DNA of 64,000 nucleotides from Equus caballus. Lineage: Eukaryota > Chordata > Mammalia > Perissodactyla > Equidae. Within the stretch, counting starts at the first letter, position 1. Every line of letters begins with the position of its first letter. The notes under the pieces are model-generated. The model was not told the origin of the DNA. It worked only from the letters and a program-made list of their open reading frames with translations, and searched no databases. Below are positions 1 through 12,273 of this stretch, one piece after another. Made by a program: the position numbers and the translations under genes. The stretch covers positions 36,368,501-36,432,500 of the forward strand of contig NC_091686.1 of assembly GCF_041296265.1 (NCBI RefSeq), in the 5' to 3' direction.

Positions 1-551
1 GATTGGCGGCCTTAGCAGGTGGCCACAGGCGCTGACACAGGGCAGCTCTCCCCATCCCCTGGGTCGTATTATGTGGTGTCAGAGGCTAGCCAGAACCAGT
101 AATGAATCAGGATGGGGGTCCATATCCTGAGACTGGGCCATGGGATCCCAGTTAGCTGAGGAATGTCTGGCTTCCCACCACTGGAGATGCATCTCAGCTG
201 CAGCAGTGGACCCAGAGCCATTGGTGTGGCCTGTGAAGGGTCAGGGAGGGGCTGTCAGAGCCAGCCCTGGGTGTGAGCGTCTGCCCCACCAGAGAGTGGC
301 TTTTGCACTGAGGTGTGGAGCGAGCAGAAGGAAAAGCAGAGCCTGTGTGGGGCTGTTTGGGGTGGGCAGTGGCCCTGGAAAGATGGGGACAGGTGTGCAG
401 GGGAAGGGCAGTGGGATATGCTCTCAGGACCAGGAGAAGGAGGAAAGACACCGAGGAACCCAGTGTTGCCCTGACAGACGCCAGCCTGCTGGGTCCTGTG
501 CAGTCACAGACCCCAGGCCCTCTCAAGCTCACCTGCTTCTCTCATGTCCAG

Positions 552-3500
552 GGTTCAACTCTAGCACGAATGTCGTGGTGCTGGCTGGCACCAACCGCCC
601 CGACATCCTCGACCCGGCCCTGATGCGGCGCGGCCGGTTTGACCGCCAGATTTATATCAGTGAGTATATCAGTTGCTTGGGCACTGGGTTTGCATCTTCA
701 AGCCCTTGGGTTAGAAGTTTGGTAGATCATTAGCTCTGTATTTGGAGGAAATTTTGCTTGAGGTCCTGAAGCAGTTAACATAATATTTTGAAACAGTGGA
801 GACGAGTGAGTGCTCTTGGTTGCTGCTGGTTCGTGTCTCCCAGCCATCAACTTTTTGGGATAAGAGACGTGGTTGGGCCTGGGGGAATGTCACCGCAGTC
901 CACATAGGTAGAAGTGACGTGGCGCATTTCTCTTCTTCAGCGGTTATTTTTTTGTATGCTGTTATAAAAGCTTGAAGGATAGTTTAGAAGAGAAGAGTTC
1001 ACTCTTCCCTGCACTCTGATGGTCAGCCGTCTTTCTCTTCCCGGCCCTTTTCTTTGTGAGAAGACGTTGATCCTGCTGGACGTCCCCTGCTGCTGGGGCA
1101 GTCCTCGTCTTGCTCACTGTCGGGGCCTGGCCCTGGGGTGGAGTTAACGTTGGCTAGATGCAGCACAGTTAGGAAAGTGTTTTAATGGGTTTGCGGGCTG
1201 AGTGTACCTGAGCTTTGGGTTATTTCCACCATTGCTCCCTGGCTCCCGTCAGATAACCGCGTGTGAGGTACCGACACGGTGGGGAAGGCGCCTGGAACCC
1301 CAGGCCGTCTGTATGCTTTTGTGAAGTGTCTGTGGGTGACCTTGCTCTGGCCGTCTGTGTGTTGCTTTCTCCGTTAGGCCCCCCTGACATCAAAGGCAGG
1401 TCCTCCATCTTCAAGGTCCACCTGCGTCCACTGAAGTTGGACAAGACCCTCAGCAAGGACACCTTGGTGAGGAAGCTGGCGGCACTGACTCCAGGCTTCA
1501 CAGGTGAGTGTGGGCTGGGCCATGCTGCTGTCTGAGGGGCCATGTGTAATCCATGGGTGGTTTCTGGTCATGCCCATTGGTGCTGGCAAGTGCCCGCGTT
1601 TGTCTTTAGAATCTGGAATCTGTTGAGACATACTGAGGCCTCAGGGAAGATTAGGCCCAAAGCTAATTTATACCTATTTGAACTTCTGTGTTTTGTTCTG
1701 TTTAGTCTTGATAATTGTTATTGCAGAGACCAAACTACTGTCTGAGGACAGACCTACTGCAGGGAAGAGGGAGCTGGGTTTTACAGTCTTGGGCTTAGGG
1801 TCCCAACCTGGCAGCTTCCTTTCCATCTCTCTCTTCTTTGGAAGTAAAACCCAAGCTCCTGTACTAGGAAGCTTGTTTCCCTACCAGGGTAGTTTGTATA
1901 CCAGGACTTTAGGGCTTTTCCAGGGCTCCCTCTGCTCAGCAGCCCTTTTGTAAGCTTTGTGGTTAGTATGATGAGCTCTTGGCCACTGCTCCTGCCACCC
2001 TGAAGCATTCCACTGTTTAGTCTCATCTCCTCCAGCCACTGAGGCCACGATCTCCTCAGTGTCCTGCCCAGTGCTGGGCAAGGACTGGGGTCAGATCACA
2101 CACAGACAAAGGAGTGTGCATTTGTCATCTGTCGGGGGATGAGTGACGAGTTCTCGCCTGAGCAGGCTGATATGTGAAGGACTTGATCTGTCTCCTTGCC
2201 AGAACGTGCTTTCTGCCTTGGTTCTCTCCCCTCATGGCTTCACACGTTCACTTACACAGCGAAGTTCAGAAACTGGAATAGACCACCGGACTTTGTTTTT
2301 TCTTGACCAGCAAAATTAGAGCTTGCCCCTCAACAGTGGTGACTCAGCAGGATGACCCAGAACTCAGCAGCCTCAGCCCGTGGGTCCTGGGAGGCTGCCT
2401 CATGGAGTCGCCCTCCTCCCTCAGGCTAGTCCTGTGGGTCCTGCTGTCTCCGAGGGGAGACAGACACAGTCTCTGCGAGTGTCGAGACGGCAACGATGGA
2501 GAGTGGGGCATCTGCCCTCACACAGAGAAGGGGATGTGGAATTCTTGGAGTAAAAGAACTGTTGACACATTTTCAAAAGCCACAGAAATAACCGCTGACT
2601 GTGGAGCTGTGATGGCTCTTTGACTCTTGAGCCCTCCTCTCTCCACATTGCTGCAGGACCCTGAGGGGGATGCAGCCCTTTTAAACCGGGTGTTTTTTGG
2701 AAACCTGACACTTAAAATTCTCTTTTTTCATCTGTGCTCGTTCTTTGCACTACAATGTATTAATAAAAATTAAAGAAAAAGGGCATTTTAGAAGTTGGCT
2801 AATGGCTCAACAAAAAATTACAATGCATGCAAAAAACAAATATAAGTCATTCACAGGAAAAAAAATGGACAGAAACGGTCCCTGAGGTAGCAGAGACTTT
2901 GGGTTCACTAGACAGAGATTTAAGTGAACTGTCTTAAATATGCATGCCCCAAGAGCTGAAGGAAACCAGAGAACTACTGTCTCGACAAATAGAGAATATT
3001 AGTAAAGAAATAGAAATTATAAGAAGTAAACAAATAGGAATTGTGGAGCAGAAAAGTACTGTCATTGAAATGAAACATTCACTAGAGGGGTTCAACAGCA
3101 GCTTTGAGCAGACAGAAGAAAGAATCAGCTTGAAGTGCATGAAGTGATGCAGTCGGAGTAGCAGGAAGAGAAAACAATGAAGGAAAGTGAACAGAGCCTA
3201 GGGACACACAGGACACCACCACCTGGACCAACATACATGTTGTGGGTGTCCCAGAGCAAAAAGAGGGTGGAACAGAGAATAGACGAAGAAAGAGTAGTTC
3301 AGAACTGCCCCAATTGCATAAAAGACATGAATCTACACATCCAGGAAGTCTGTGGACTCCAAGGAGGGGTAAACTCAGAGAGATCCACCCTGAGACACGT
3401 TACAGTCCCACTGTCAGAACCAGAAGCAAAGACAGAAAGGGACACTTCATGTCTGAGGGAGCTTCAATTAGCTCAGCAGCTGCTTCCTCATTAGAAGCCG

Positions 3501-6500
3501 TGGAGGGGCCGGCCTGGGGCCAAGTGGGTAAGTTCACGCGCTCCGCTTCGGCAGCCCAGGGTTTCACTGGTTCAGATCCTGGGCACAGACATGGCACCAC
3601 TCATCAGGCCATGCTGAGGCAGCGTCCCACATGCCACAATTAGAAGGACTCACAACTAAAAATACACAACTATGTACTGGGGGGATTTGGGGAGAAAAAG
3701 CAGAAAGGAAAAAAAAAAACCATGGAGGCCAAAAGGCAGTGGGATGACAAAGTCAAGGTGCTAAAAGAAAAACGCAACCGGCAGTTCTGTATCTGGCAAA
3801 AACCATCCTGTAGGAATAAAGGAAAAATTAAGACATTCTCACATTTAAAGTTGAGGGGCTGGCCCTGTGGCCAAGTGGTTAAAGTTCCTCATGCTCTGCT
3901 TCAGGGGCCTGGGTTCACAGGATCGGATCCTGGGCGCAGACCTAGTCCACTCATCAGCCACGCTGTGACGGCGTCCCACATACAAACTGCGAGGAATGGC
4001 ATCAGATGTTAGCTCAGGGTGAATCTTCCTCACCAAAAAAAAAACCCAAAAGAAAACGTTGAGGGGGGGTTTATTACATTAAGACCTGTCCTGCGAGAAA
4101 TGTTAAAGGGAGTCCTTCAAGCGTGAAATGAAAGGACACTAGCCAGTAACTTGAAGTCACATGAGGAACCAAAGAACATTGTGGCGATGCCTACACAGGT
4201 AAATATAAAGGCCAGTATTACTGTATTTTTGGTTTGTAACTCCTTTTTTTCCCCTATATGATTTAAAAGAAAAGTGCGTAAAACAATATGCGATGCAAAA
4301 AGATGTAACCTGTGACATTAACAACATGAAGATGGAGGGAGGGAGGTGCACAGCAACAGAGAGTTTGTGTAATTATTAAAGCCGGAAATGGAAAAGCTGA
4401 TCTTAAAATTCATGAGAATGGCAAGGGGCTTCAATAACCAAAACAATCTTGTAAAGGAACAGCAGAGGCGGAGGACTCGCACTTCCCCATTTCGAAGCTT
4501 ACTGCAAAGCTCCAGTAAACAAAACAGGCACACGGGCACAAGGACAGACAGACCAGTGGGATGGAGTGGAGTATCTGGTTGGAAGCCTGTCCATCTTTGG
4601 TCACTTGTTTTTTGTCAAGGATGTGCAGACCATTTAATGAGGAAAGAACGTCTCAACAAATGGTGTTGCAACAACTGGACCTCCACATGCGGAAGACTGG
4701 ACCCTTACACCATATACAAAAGGTAAAGTGGATGAAAGACCTAAATTTAAGAGCTGTAACTATAAAGCTCTTAGGAAAAAACATGGGAGGAAATCTTCAT
4801 TACCTTGGTTTTGGCAGTGATTTCTTAAATATGATGCCAGAAGCACAAGCAACAAATGAAAAACTAAATTGCGCTCCTTCAAAATTAAAATCTTTTGTGT
4901 ATCAAAGGACATTATCAAGAGAGTGAAAAGACGACTTATAGAATGGAAGAAAATGTTTGGAAATCATGCATCTTGTAAGGGTTTAGCATCCAGAATATAT
5001 AAAGAACTTTTACAACTCAACAACAAAAAGAACCCAATTTATAAATGGGCAAAGGATTTGAATAGACATTTTTCCGAAGAAGATACACAAATGGCCAAAA
5101 AGCACATGAAAAGATGCTGAGTATTATTAGCCATTAGGAAAATGCAATCAAAACCACAGTGAAATACCATGTCACACCCACCAGGATGGCAATAAAAGAC
5201 AACACGAGGAGTAGGTACAGGATGTAGAGAAATAGGAACCTTCATAGATCGCTGGCGGGAATATAAAATAGTGCAGTTGTGGAAATCAGTTTGGTGGTTT
5301 TTCAAAAAGTAAAATCCAGAGTTACCATATGACCCAGCAGTTCCACTCCTTGGTAGCTACCCAAAAGAATTGAAAACGAGTCCATACAGAGACTTGTATG
5401 TGAATGTCCATAGCAGCAGCATTTATAATAGCCAAAAGGTGGAAACAACCCACACGTCCATGATGGATAAATGAAAGGTGTGTTATGTGTAATAGAATAT
5501 CATTCAGTCGTGAAAAGACATGAAGTACTGGTGCATTCTACAGTATGGATGCATCTCGCAATATCATGCCAAGTGAAGAAAGAAGTCACAAAAGGCCACA
5601 TACTGTGTGACCCGTTCACACGGAGTGTCCAGGACAGGCGAATCCACGGAGCCAGAAAGAGATCAGTGGTGGGCTGGGGGCGGGCATGGGAATGACTGGA
5701 AGGAGCACCGGGTATCTTATGTGGATAATGGAAATGTCTGAGATGAGATTAGGGCGATAGTCAGTCAACGTGATAAATTTACTGAAAGTCTTTGAAGTAT
5801 ACACTTAAAATGGGTGGATTTTATGTTAGATGAATTATACCTCAATAAGTTGTTGAAGAAAAACTGGCTGGAACCCTGGTGACTGACACGGCCCTTGCGT
5901 CTCCCTTAAGCCCTGGCCCCGGCTCAGCTCTGGGTGCTCTGCAGGAGACTTTCCTGTGGTGACGGCCCTGGAGCACCGACGTCAGCTGGTTTCTCCTTTC
6001 CGGGGTCAGGTGCTGACATTTCTAACGTTTGCAATGAAGCAGCCCTGATCGCCGCCTGCCACCTGAGTCTCTCTGTTCAGGAGAAGCACTTCGAGCAGGC
6101 CATCGAGAGGGTCATTGGAGGTGAGCCGGGCAGCCCTGGGGGGTGTGTCCCGCTCTGGCCTGCATGTGGCAGGCACACCCTGGGGCCCAGCCTCACTTAA
6201 GTGCACAGGAGCCGTGGACAGTTTTCCAAATCAAAGTTGGGCTTAGGATCTGACAGCAGCTTTCATACCCCTTCTGGAGTTAGGTTTAGAATCCCAAAGA
6301 GAGGGGACCTCCAGGGCACGGGATTGTCCCTGGTTTGAATGCTGACTGGACAAGAGGAGGGTTTCCCGGGAGCGTCGTCCTGCTGGGGCAGTGCCTGTGC
6401 CTCAGTGTGGGGGCCGCCTGTCAGGTCTCCTGTCTTCAGCCAGCAGCTCGGGAAACTAGTCAGCGATGGGTAAGGGTCTCCCAGTGCCTTGCTGGGACAG

Positions 6501-8653
6501 AGGCCAGGGAGACGTCCATGTGACCAGCAGCTGTCCTTCATGGTCCAGCCCCACAGCTGTGAGAACTGATGTTAGCCCAGCAGCAGGTTGCAGCGCATCT
6601 GTTTTTTTATTGAAGTGCGACAAGCACAGGAAAGTGCCCCGAGTGTTACCTAGCCCAGGGCAGTCCCCACGGCCTCTGGAGGGTTGATCAGTTGGAGCTG
6701 GGCTCATCACCAGTTGTCTGTGGCTCTTCTGTGTCCTCCCTGCCTGTGAGCTGGGTTGTGGGAGGGCATTGAGAATCACTCCTCTCTCTCCATGCTTCTG
6801 GCGTCACTTCTAGTCAAGCTGTAGAAAGTAGCCAGTCCTTTTGGCTAAAAACGGGCCTTCTAAAGTGGTCCGCTGCATGCAGGCTGCATGGGGGAGGCCT
6901 TCTTCAGAGCTGGGGCGGCGGGGTTTCTGCGGTACAGAAGGCAGCAGTGTCCGGCGTGGAAGGGCCTGGGGGCATGTGTGGGGGCAGATAGGCGGTGGGT
7001 CTGTCCTGGCTGAGCAGAGGCTCTGACCAGTCCCCGGCCCCCCCTGAGTGGAGAGCGGGGACTTGGCGCCCTCTCCCCAGCTGTCCTGGGAATGGGATTT
7101 GTAGGCCTTGAGAAGAAGACGCAGGTCCTGCAGCCCAGCGAGAAGGCGACTGTGGCCTACCATGAGGCTGGACACGCGGTGGTGGGCTGGATCCTGGAGC
7201 ATGCGGACCCCCTGCTGAAGGTTAGTCTCTCGTCACCCAGTGTGTCTGTGCTGGGGCTTGGGGCCTCCTCCCTTCCCAGCTCGTCCTTCGTTCTGTGGGC
7301 CTGGGTGTTCACCCGACCTGGGTGGCTGGCTGTGTGTGGGGTCTGTGGTCATGTGGGCACCATACATTCAAGGTGGTGGCCGTTTTAGTTTTCAAGGAAT
7401 GTAATGGTCTGGAATTTGTCGAAAGATTCTTTGGGGGGCTGGCCTGGTGGCGCAGTGGGGTGTTAGCTCAGGGCCAATCTTCCTTACCAAAGGGGGGAAA
7501 AAAGATTCTTTAGGGGGTGGGTAGGCAGAGAGGATGTCTGAATGCAGGCACTTGACACCCTAGAGGTTTGCTGCTAAACTCGCCTCGCTCCTAAGCTTTG
7601 GCCCTGAAGTTGCGGCTCCTCTGGAACTTCCTTGAGGGGCAGGACAGAGGTGGTTTCCACGTTAACCCTGGGGGTGGCCCCTGGTGGTGGTGGGCCCAGG
7701 GGTTTTCTCTCTTCCCACAGTATTGTGGAGAGACTGACGGTCAGAGCTGGGCAACGTTGGCCTGGGGTGCTCCAGGGTGGCCCCTGAAGGGGCAGGCTCT
7801 GCTCAGGGAGTGACGAGGGCCCGCCTGCCATGCCTTGAAGGTGTCCATCATCCCCCGGGGTGAGGGGCTGGGCTATGTCCAGTGCTTGCCCAGGGAGCAG
7901 CACCTGTACACGCGGGAACAGCTCCTGGACCGCGTGTGTGTGATGCTGGGGGGCAGGGTGGCCGAGCAGGTCTTCTTTGGGCAGATCACCACGGGGGCCC
8001 AGGACGACTTGAGGAAGGTCACCCATAGTGCCTACGCCCAGGTAAAGGGCAGCGACCCCGGAGGGGCTCTTCGGAGCCTCGCCCAGCCAGGCTCACCCTC
8101 GGCTCCTCGCTCACTTCCAGGTTGTGCAGTTTGGGATGAGCGAAAAGCTAGGCCAGGTGTCCTTGGACCTTCCCCGGCAAGGTGAGACGCTGGTGGAGAG
8201 ACCGTACAGTGAGGCCACTGCCCAGCTCATTGACGAGGAGGTCCGGTGCCTCATCAGCTCTGCCTACGAGCGGACCCTGGACCTGCTGATGCGGTGCCGG
8301 GACCGGGTGGACAAGGCGAGTCAGGCCGGGTATAGGGCCGGGCCCCGTCCCCGTGGGATGCTCAGGTTTGGGGCCTGCCTTTGGCGGTGCCCACTGTCCT
8401 GGAGTGGCTGAGTGGACTTGTTCAGGATAGCCTGATGGGCAGCTGTGATTTCCAGGTGGGCAAGCGGCTGCTGGAGAAGGAGGTGCTGGAGAAGCCGGAC
8501 ATGTTGGAGCTGCTGGGCCCCCGGCCCTTCGCGGAGAAGTCCACCTATGAAGAGTTTGTGGAAGGCACCGGCAGCCTAGAGGAGGACACGTCCCTTCCCG
8601 AGGGGCTGAAGGGCTGGAACTGGGGACAGGAGGAGGGGAGCACGGAGCATTGA
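552..8653 (+). CDS. AFG3L1: AFG3L1, m-AAA protease subunit (3' part, seven coding exons)
   Basis: Subunit of the m-AAA protease, an ATP-driven zinc metalloprotease of the inner mitochondrial membrane that degrades unfolded proteins and processes precursors. Coding exons read: 552-659, 1378-1503, 6010-6120, 7105-7220, 7841-8041, 8121-8315, 8456-8653 (stop TGA 8651-8653). Codon phases match at every junction, giving about 350 C-terminal residues. Exon 552-659 holds the AAA second region of homology ([13 protein letters not shown], then the arginine-finger segment RRGRFDR). Exon 7105-7220 holds the zinc site HEAGH. Exon 7841-8041 holds TGAQDDL, whose aspartate is the expected third zinc ligand. 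The protein ends in a family-typical [17 protein letters not shown] segment. Similarity to AFG3L2 runs throughout, but the DBNDD1-GAS8 neighbourhood identifies AFG3L1. Five of the six introns are GT-AG; the last is GC-AG. No stop or frameshift is seen, whereas human AFG3L1P is a pseudogene. The 5' exons lie outside the window. Confidence 0.9.
3502..3720 (+). mobile_element. ERE SINE (tRNA-derived)
   Basis: Starts with the ERE head (GGCCGGCCTGGGGCCAAGTG), has the tRNA-like B box GGTTCAGATCC, the CCCACATGCCACAA segment, and ends in a poly(A) run. It has inserted into the older LINE around it. Confidence 0.85.
3853..4055 (+). mobile_element. ERE SINE (tRNA-derived)
   Basis: ERE head GGGGCTGGCCCTGTGGCCAA, the GGATCCTGGGCGC core, and the TTAGCTCAGGGTGAATCTTC tail before a poly(A). 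It is the second ERE inserted in the same LINE. Confidence 0.85.
4370..5868 (+). mobile_element. Old L1 fragment: ORF2 3' end plus 3' UTR
   Basis: Sense-strand L1 sequence from the C-terminal part of ORF2 (frames at 4388-4926 and 4869-5120 read segments typical of L1 reverse transcriptase C-termini) into the mammalian-wide 3' UTR, ending near 5868 in the usual GAATTATACCTCAATAA segment. Frames are broken by several shifts. It looks like an L1M-class copy that was 5'-truncated. It fills most of an AFG3L1 intron. Confidence 0.8.
7434..7503 (+). mobile_element. ERE SINE with internal deletion
   Basis: The ERE head (GGGGCTGGCCTGGTGGCGCA) is joined directly to the ERE tail (TTAGCTCAGGGCCAATCTTC); the middle of the element is missing. 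It lies in the AFG3L1 intron 7221-7840. Confidence 0.7.
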
Positions 8654-8718
8654 ATGCAGGAGAGCCCAACTTAGCCACTCTACCTCTGGGAGCAGTGGCG
8701 GGAATTACCAGAAAACAC

Positions 8719-8724
8719 ATTAAA
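8719..8724 (+). terminator. AFG3L1 polyadenylation signal (ATTAAA)
   Basis: ATTAAA lies 66 bases after the AFG3L1 stop codon. It is the only close match to a poly(A) hexamer in the short 3' UTR. Cleavage would be expected near 8740. Confidence 0.6.
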
Positions 8725-9299
8725 ACACGTGATAACTGCAGATGGGCGTTTTAGATGAGGGCACTCTGACCTCGCAGTGATCCCGCTCCCAGAATATGGC
8801 CTTCCCCTGTGACAGGAGCTGGAACCCTGTTCCTAGAGGACAGGGGCCCAAGTCAGGGGAGGGCAGCGAGCCGTAACTCACCTGCCACCCCAGGAGCAGA
8901 GGGCGTTGTGTCTTCCTGGAGACCGCGAGTGTTGGACCCCTGTGGGCCTCTGACAGGATGGGTGGTGGTCGCATGTGGTGGGGACAGTGCCTCGTGGAGA
9001 AGTGTTAAGTGCTGGTCACTGTAATTGCCTCAAGGAGAGGAGGCTTCTGGCTCAGGCCAGAATTGCTCAGGGTTTGGTGAGGCGGCAGAATTAAGAAAAG
9101 GAAATTATGAGCCAATTATCAAGGAAAAGTTTAGTTTTTAAAATAGCCATTTGGGTGGAAGGCCTGTCAGTCTTTATGGAGGAAACTCAGCACTTCCCAG
9201 AGGGGTGTGGTTACGGGAGGATGGTGAGGCCTTGGGGGCCCGAGTCCCCCAGCACCTGGGCTGAGTGTGAGGGAGGCAGTTTCTCAGAACCCAGCACCC

Positions 9300-9549
9300 A
9301 GGGGCTGGCCCTGTGGCCGAGGGGTTAAGTTCGCGCGCTCTGCTTCAGTGGCCCAGGGTTCCCCTGGTTCGGATCCTGGGCATGGACATAGCACTGCTCA
9401 TTAGGCCATGCTGAGGCGGCGTCCCACATGCCACAAGCAGAGGCACTCACAGTAGAACATACAACTCTGTACTGGCAGGCTTTGGGGAGAAGAAGACAAA
9501 AAAGATTAGCAACAGATGTTAGCTCAGGTGCCAGTCTTTAAAAGGAAAA
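9300..9549 (+). mobile_element. ERE SINE, near full length
   Basis: Clean ERE copy with head, B-box-like GGTTCGGATCC, CCCACATGCCACAAGCAGAG segment, GATGTTAGCTCAGG tail and A-rich end. It lies between AFG3L1 and DBNDD1. Confidence 0.9.
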
Positions 9550-10179
9550 ACCAGCATCCATCTTTGGCGGGGGCCTGAGCAACAGAATGTGTCTGGATTC
9601 ACCCCCTTCGGTAACCGGTGGGCCTGTTACCCTTTTAGGATCACGAGAGAGGCTCTGGGCCTTATGTGGGGGTGCTGCTGTCACTACCTGTTAACCCTCT
9701 TTCTGGTGTCAGGCAGCTGCCAGACGAGGGGAGAGCCAGTCGTAGGTGGAGAGCCCTAGGTCTGATGCTCGCGCCCAGTGCCCTGGGAGGCAGAGTCAGG
9801 ACGGGGAACCTGGTTAGTGGAGGGGTCCCAGCGCACGCCTGCCCCCTGGAGTTGTCAGAATCGTGACACTCACGGGGCATCAGCTGCTGCCTTCGTGTGG
9901 GTGGGCAATGTCTGGGTCACCTGGTAACCCTCTGCTCGCCTGACTGCTGCTCAAGACATCCTGGGGTGACTGGCTGTGGGGGGCAGGGAGTGGCCTCTTT
10001 CCATGACGCACCTGCCCACTGCTCTTGGCCCATCTAAGACCAGACACTGGGACTTGGTCTTAAATTTTCCAAATCGTTTGTTATGTTTGCCTCAAAAATA
10101 TAATTTCCAACTTGGAACAAGCACTTTCAACTTCTCTTGTTTGTAAAATGTGCATTATTGAATTTTTTTAAATCTCCAG

Positions 10180-10436
10180 GGGGCCAGCCCGGTGGGGCAG
10201 CAGCAAAGTTCCCACATTCTGCTTTGGCAGCCTGGGGTTCGTGGGTTCAGATTCCGGGTGCGGACCTATGCACCACTTGGCAAAGCCATGCTGTGGGAGG
10301 CATCCCACGTATAAAGTAGGGGAAGATGGGCACGGATGTTAGCTCAGGGCCAGTCTTCCTCAGCAAAAAGAGGAGGATTGGCAGCAGATGTTAGCTCAGG
10401 GCTAATCTTCCTCACCAAAACAAACAAACAAATTTA
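10180..10436 (+). mobile_element. ERE SINE, subtype with duplicated tail
   Basis: ERE head GGGGCCAGCCCGGTGGGGCA, core GGGTTCAGATTCCGGGTGC, then two copies of the GATGTTAGCTCAGGG tail and a CAAA-rich end. It differs from the 9300 copy in having the CGTATAAAGTAGGGGAAGA segment. Confidence 0.85.
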
Positions 10437-11069
10437 GGGCTCACTGTGTAATGCAGCTTCCACCAGATTCAGCCTCCGTTAGCTGAGTGGTTTGGGGGTC
10501 CTGCCAGGGTCCTGTCTGGGTGCTCCCCTCAATCCTAGGGAGGCGCTGTGGCATCCAGAGCCACCTGGGCACCCATTCCCCAGCTTCAGGTCAGTTCCTG
10601 GGCCCACAGATGGAGGAGACCTGGCTGAGAATCTTCTGTCAGGGAGGCTGGGGACCCACCTGCATGGTGCCCAGCGTCTGTTCTCTGGGCCCGTCTCACA
10701 GGTGGTTAAAATGGTTGGGGTTGGGCCTTGGCCTTGGCCTTCTGCTCGCAGAGGGGCCCTGCTTGCTGGCTGCCTCCCTGTGAGAAGCCTGTTGTCCTCA
10801 CTGGGAGACTCACCAGGGAACCTTGTTCCGCTTCCAGCTTGGGCTTGTGTGGGGGCAGGATCTTCACCTAATGACCAGACGACCAGGGCACTTGTCCCTG
10901 AAGTGTGACCCAGATAAGCAGCCCGGAGGCAGCAAGGCTGAGCCCCTAGTGGCTGCAGCTGGAGAAAGACCTGGAGCATGAGCATTGCTCCTCGAGCGTC
11001 AGCCCCGCCCCTGAGCGCTGGGGTCAGCTGAAAGGAAGAGACCTGGTGAGGCCTTGGGGTGGGTGATGT

Positions 11070-11075
11070 TTTAAT
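11070..11075 (-). terminator. Candidate DBNDD1 polyadenylation signal (ATTAAA)
   Basis: On the minus strand ATTAAA lies about 1.2 kb after the DBNDD1 stop codon. I saw no better hexamer between it and the stop, so it is the likely 3' end of the DBNDD1 transcript. Confidence 0.4.
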
Positions 11076-12273
11076 CCCACTTTTTGTCAACGAGCTCTGC
11101 GGAAGCTGCAGCAAGAAGGATGGAAATTGGGCAGGAAGACCCGGTTGGTGGGGTGGGAGCGGTTTTAAGAGGAATTCTCGGTCGCGTCTGGTCAGCATCT
11201 GCATGGTGCTGCTCATCGTGCGTGGAGGGCGTGGGCGGTGTCCCCCAGGCCCCGCGCGGAAGGCAAACTCCTGCGTTTCTGAGGCCTGTTTTCCTGGCAG
11301 GGACTTGCCTGTAGCTGCACGCAGTGGGTCCAGCACATGCCCAGCGCATCCACAGAAGAGCCCGGCTTCCTTCCCCAGAAACGTTCCAGTGGGGGATGGG
11401 TCAGGGCAGGTTGGCGTGGGGACAGAGAGCAAGCTTACATGTGTATTTTAAAACCATTCTTGGACTCGCTGGCAGACCAGAAGCCTATTCTATCCCTTAG
11501 CACGTAGGCAGCAGCATTGGGAATAGCCGAGCCTGGTGCCCCTGAATTGGGGGCCGGGGGCTGTGCACAGGTCCCCTCACATCCCCGCCCACCTCGGGCT
11601 GCTCCACCCCAGGCCAGGAGGCTGGCTGGGGACTCAGACCCACGGGGGTGCGTGCTGGATTGTGGGAATGTCACAGGCTAAGGTGAACCCCTGCCCAGCA
11701 GTCGGAGGCAGTGGTGCCATATTTGGTGTTCTGAGCTAGGGGAGTGGGCCCTGCTGTCGCAGAGACCAGGAGAGGCAGGGTTTTAGGGCCTGGGGAGGGG
11801 ACCCTGGTGCCGACATTGCTCCCTGGGCTGCAGGAAGGGGACATGATTGAAATCAAGGTGGCAATTTTAAGGACCCGCCCACCCACATACTTGGCTGGAC
11901 AGCAGAGCATCCCATGGGCTGGAGCTCGGTGTGGCCATTCACAGACTAGAACCCCAAAACCCCCAGGGGCTTTGCAGAGCAGCTCTTGCTGGCTCAGGTC
12001 CCCCCACACCCAGAACCCACTCAGGAATCTTGTGACAGACGAGAGCACCAGTCCTGCAGAAAGAAGTTTCCAGAAGGCCCAGGCCACTCCCATCTCATCC
12101 CCGGCTGTTGTGGTCCCTGATCCAGGGACCAGGAAGGAGCTGGACGTAAGGCCACTGGACTGTGCTTGTGCTGGGGTGCCCCGAGACCCCGGCCCGGAGC
12201 CACGTGGGGCGGGCAGAGTGTCCATGGGGCCACGACTGTCCAGGTCTTCCCACGCGGCCCTGGGGCCAGCCCC

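Larger units (their letters stand above)
2760..4345 (+). mobile_element. HAL1-like LINE fragment, interrupted by two EREs
   Basis: A-rich sequence in AFG3L1 intron (1504-6009) with a short coiled-coil reading frame (2944-3147), as in ORF1-type LINE proteins. The 3' part (about 4062-4345) resembles the untranslated tail I associate with HAL1 or half-L1 elements. It is split by ERE insertions at 3502-3720 and 3853-4055. It is old and heavily decayed. The family name is from memory. Confidence 0.45.
8741..11069. other. Intergenic stretch between AFG3L1 and DBNDD1
   Basis: The two genes are convergent here. The stretch contains two ERE SINEs (9300-9549 and 10180-10436). Otherwise it is GC-rich unique sequence in which I recognise no gene; the open frames have no family similarity or splice context. 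Confidence 0.5.

Noticed and set aside
8301-8310. GT dinucleotide (8307-8308) as an alternative AFG3L1 donor
   Set aside because: Using it would lose conserved residues before VGKRLLEKE and change the frame; the GC donor at 8316 fits the alignment and phase.
10479-11432. Open frame of 317 codons on the minus strand
   Set aside because: Long only because the region is GC-rich and stop codons are rare. It has no family similarity and lies in the likely DBNDD1 3' flank.
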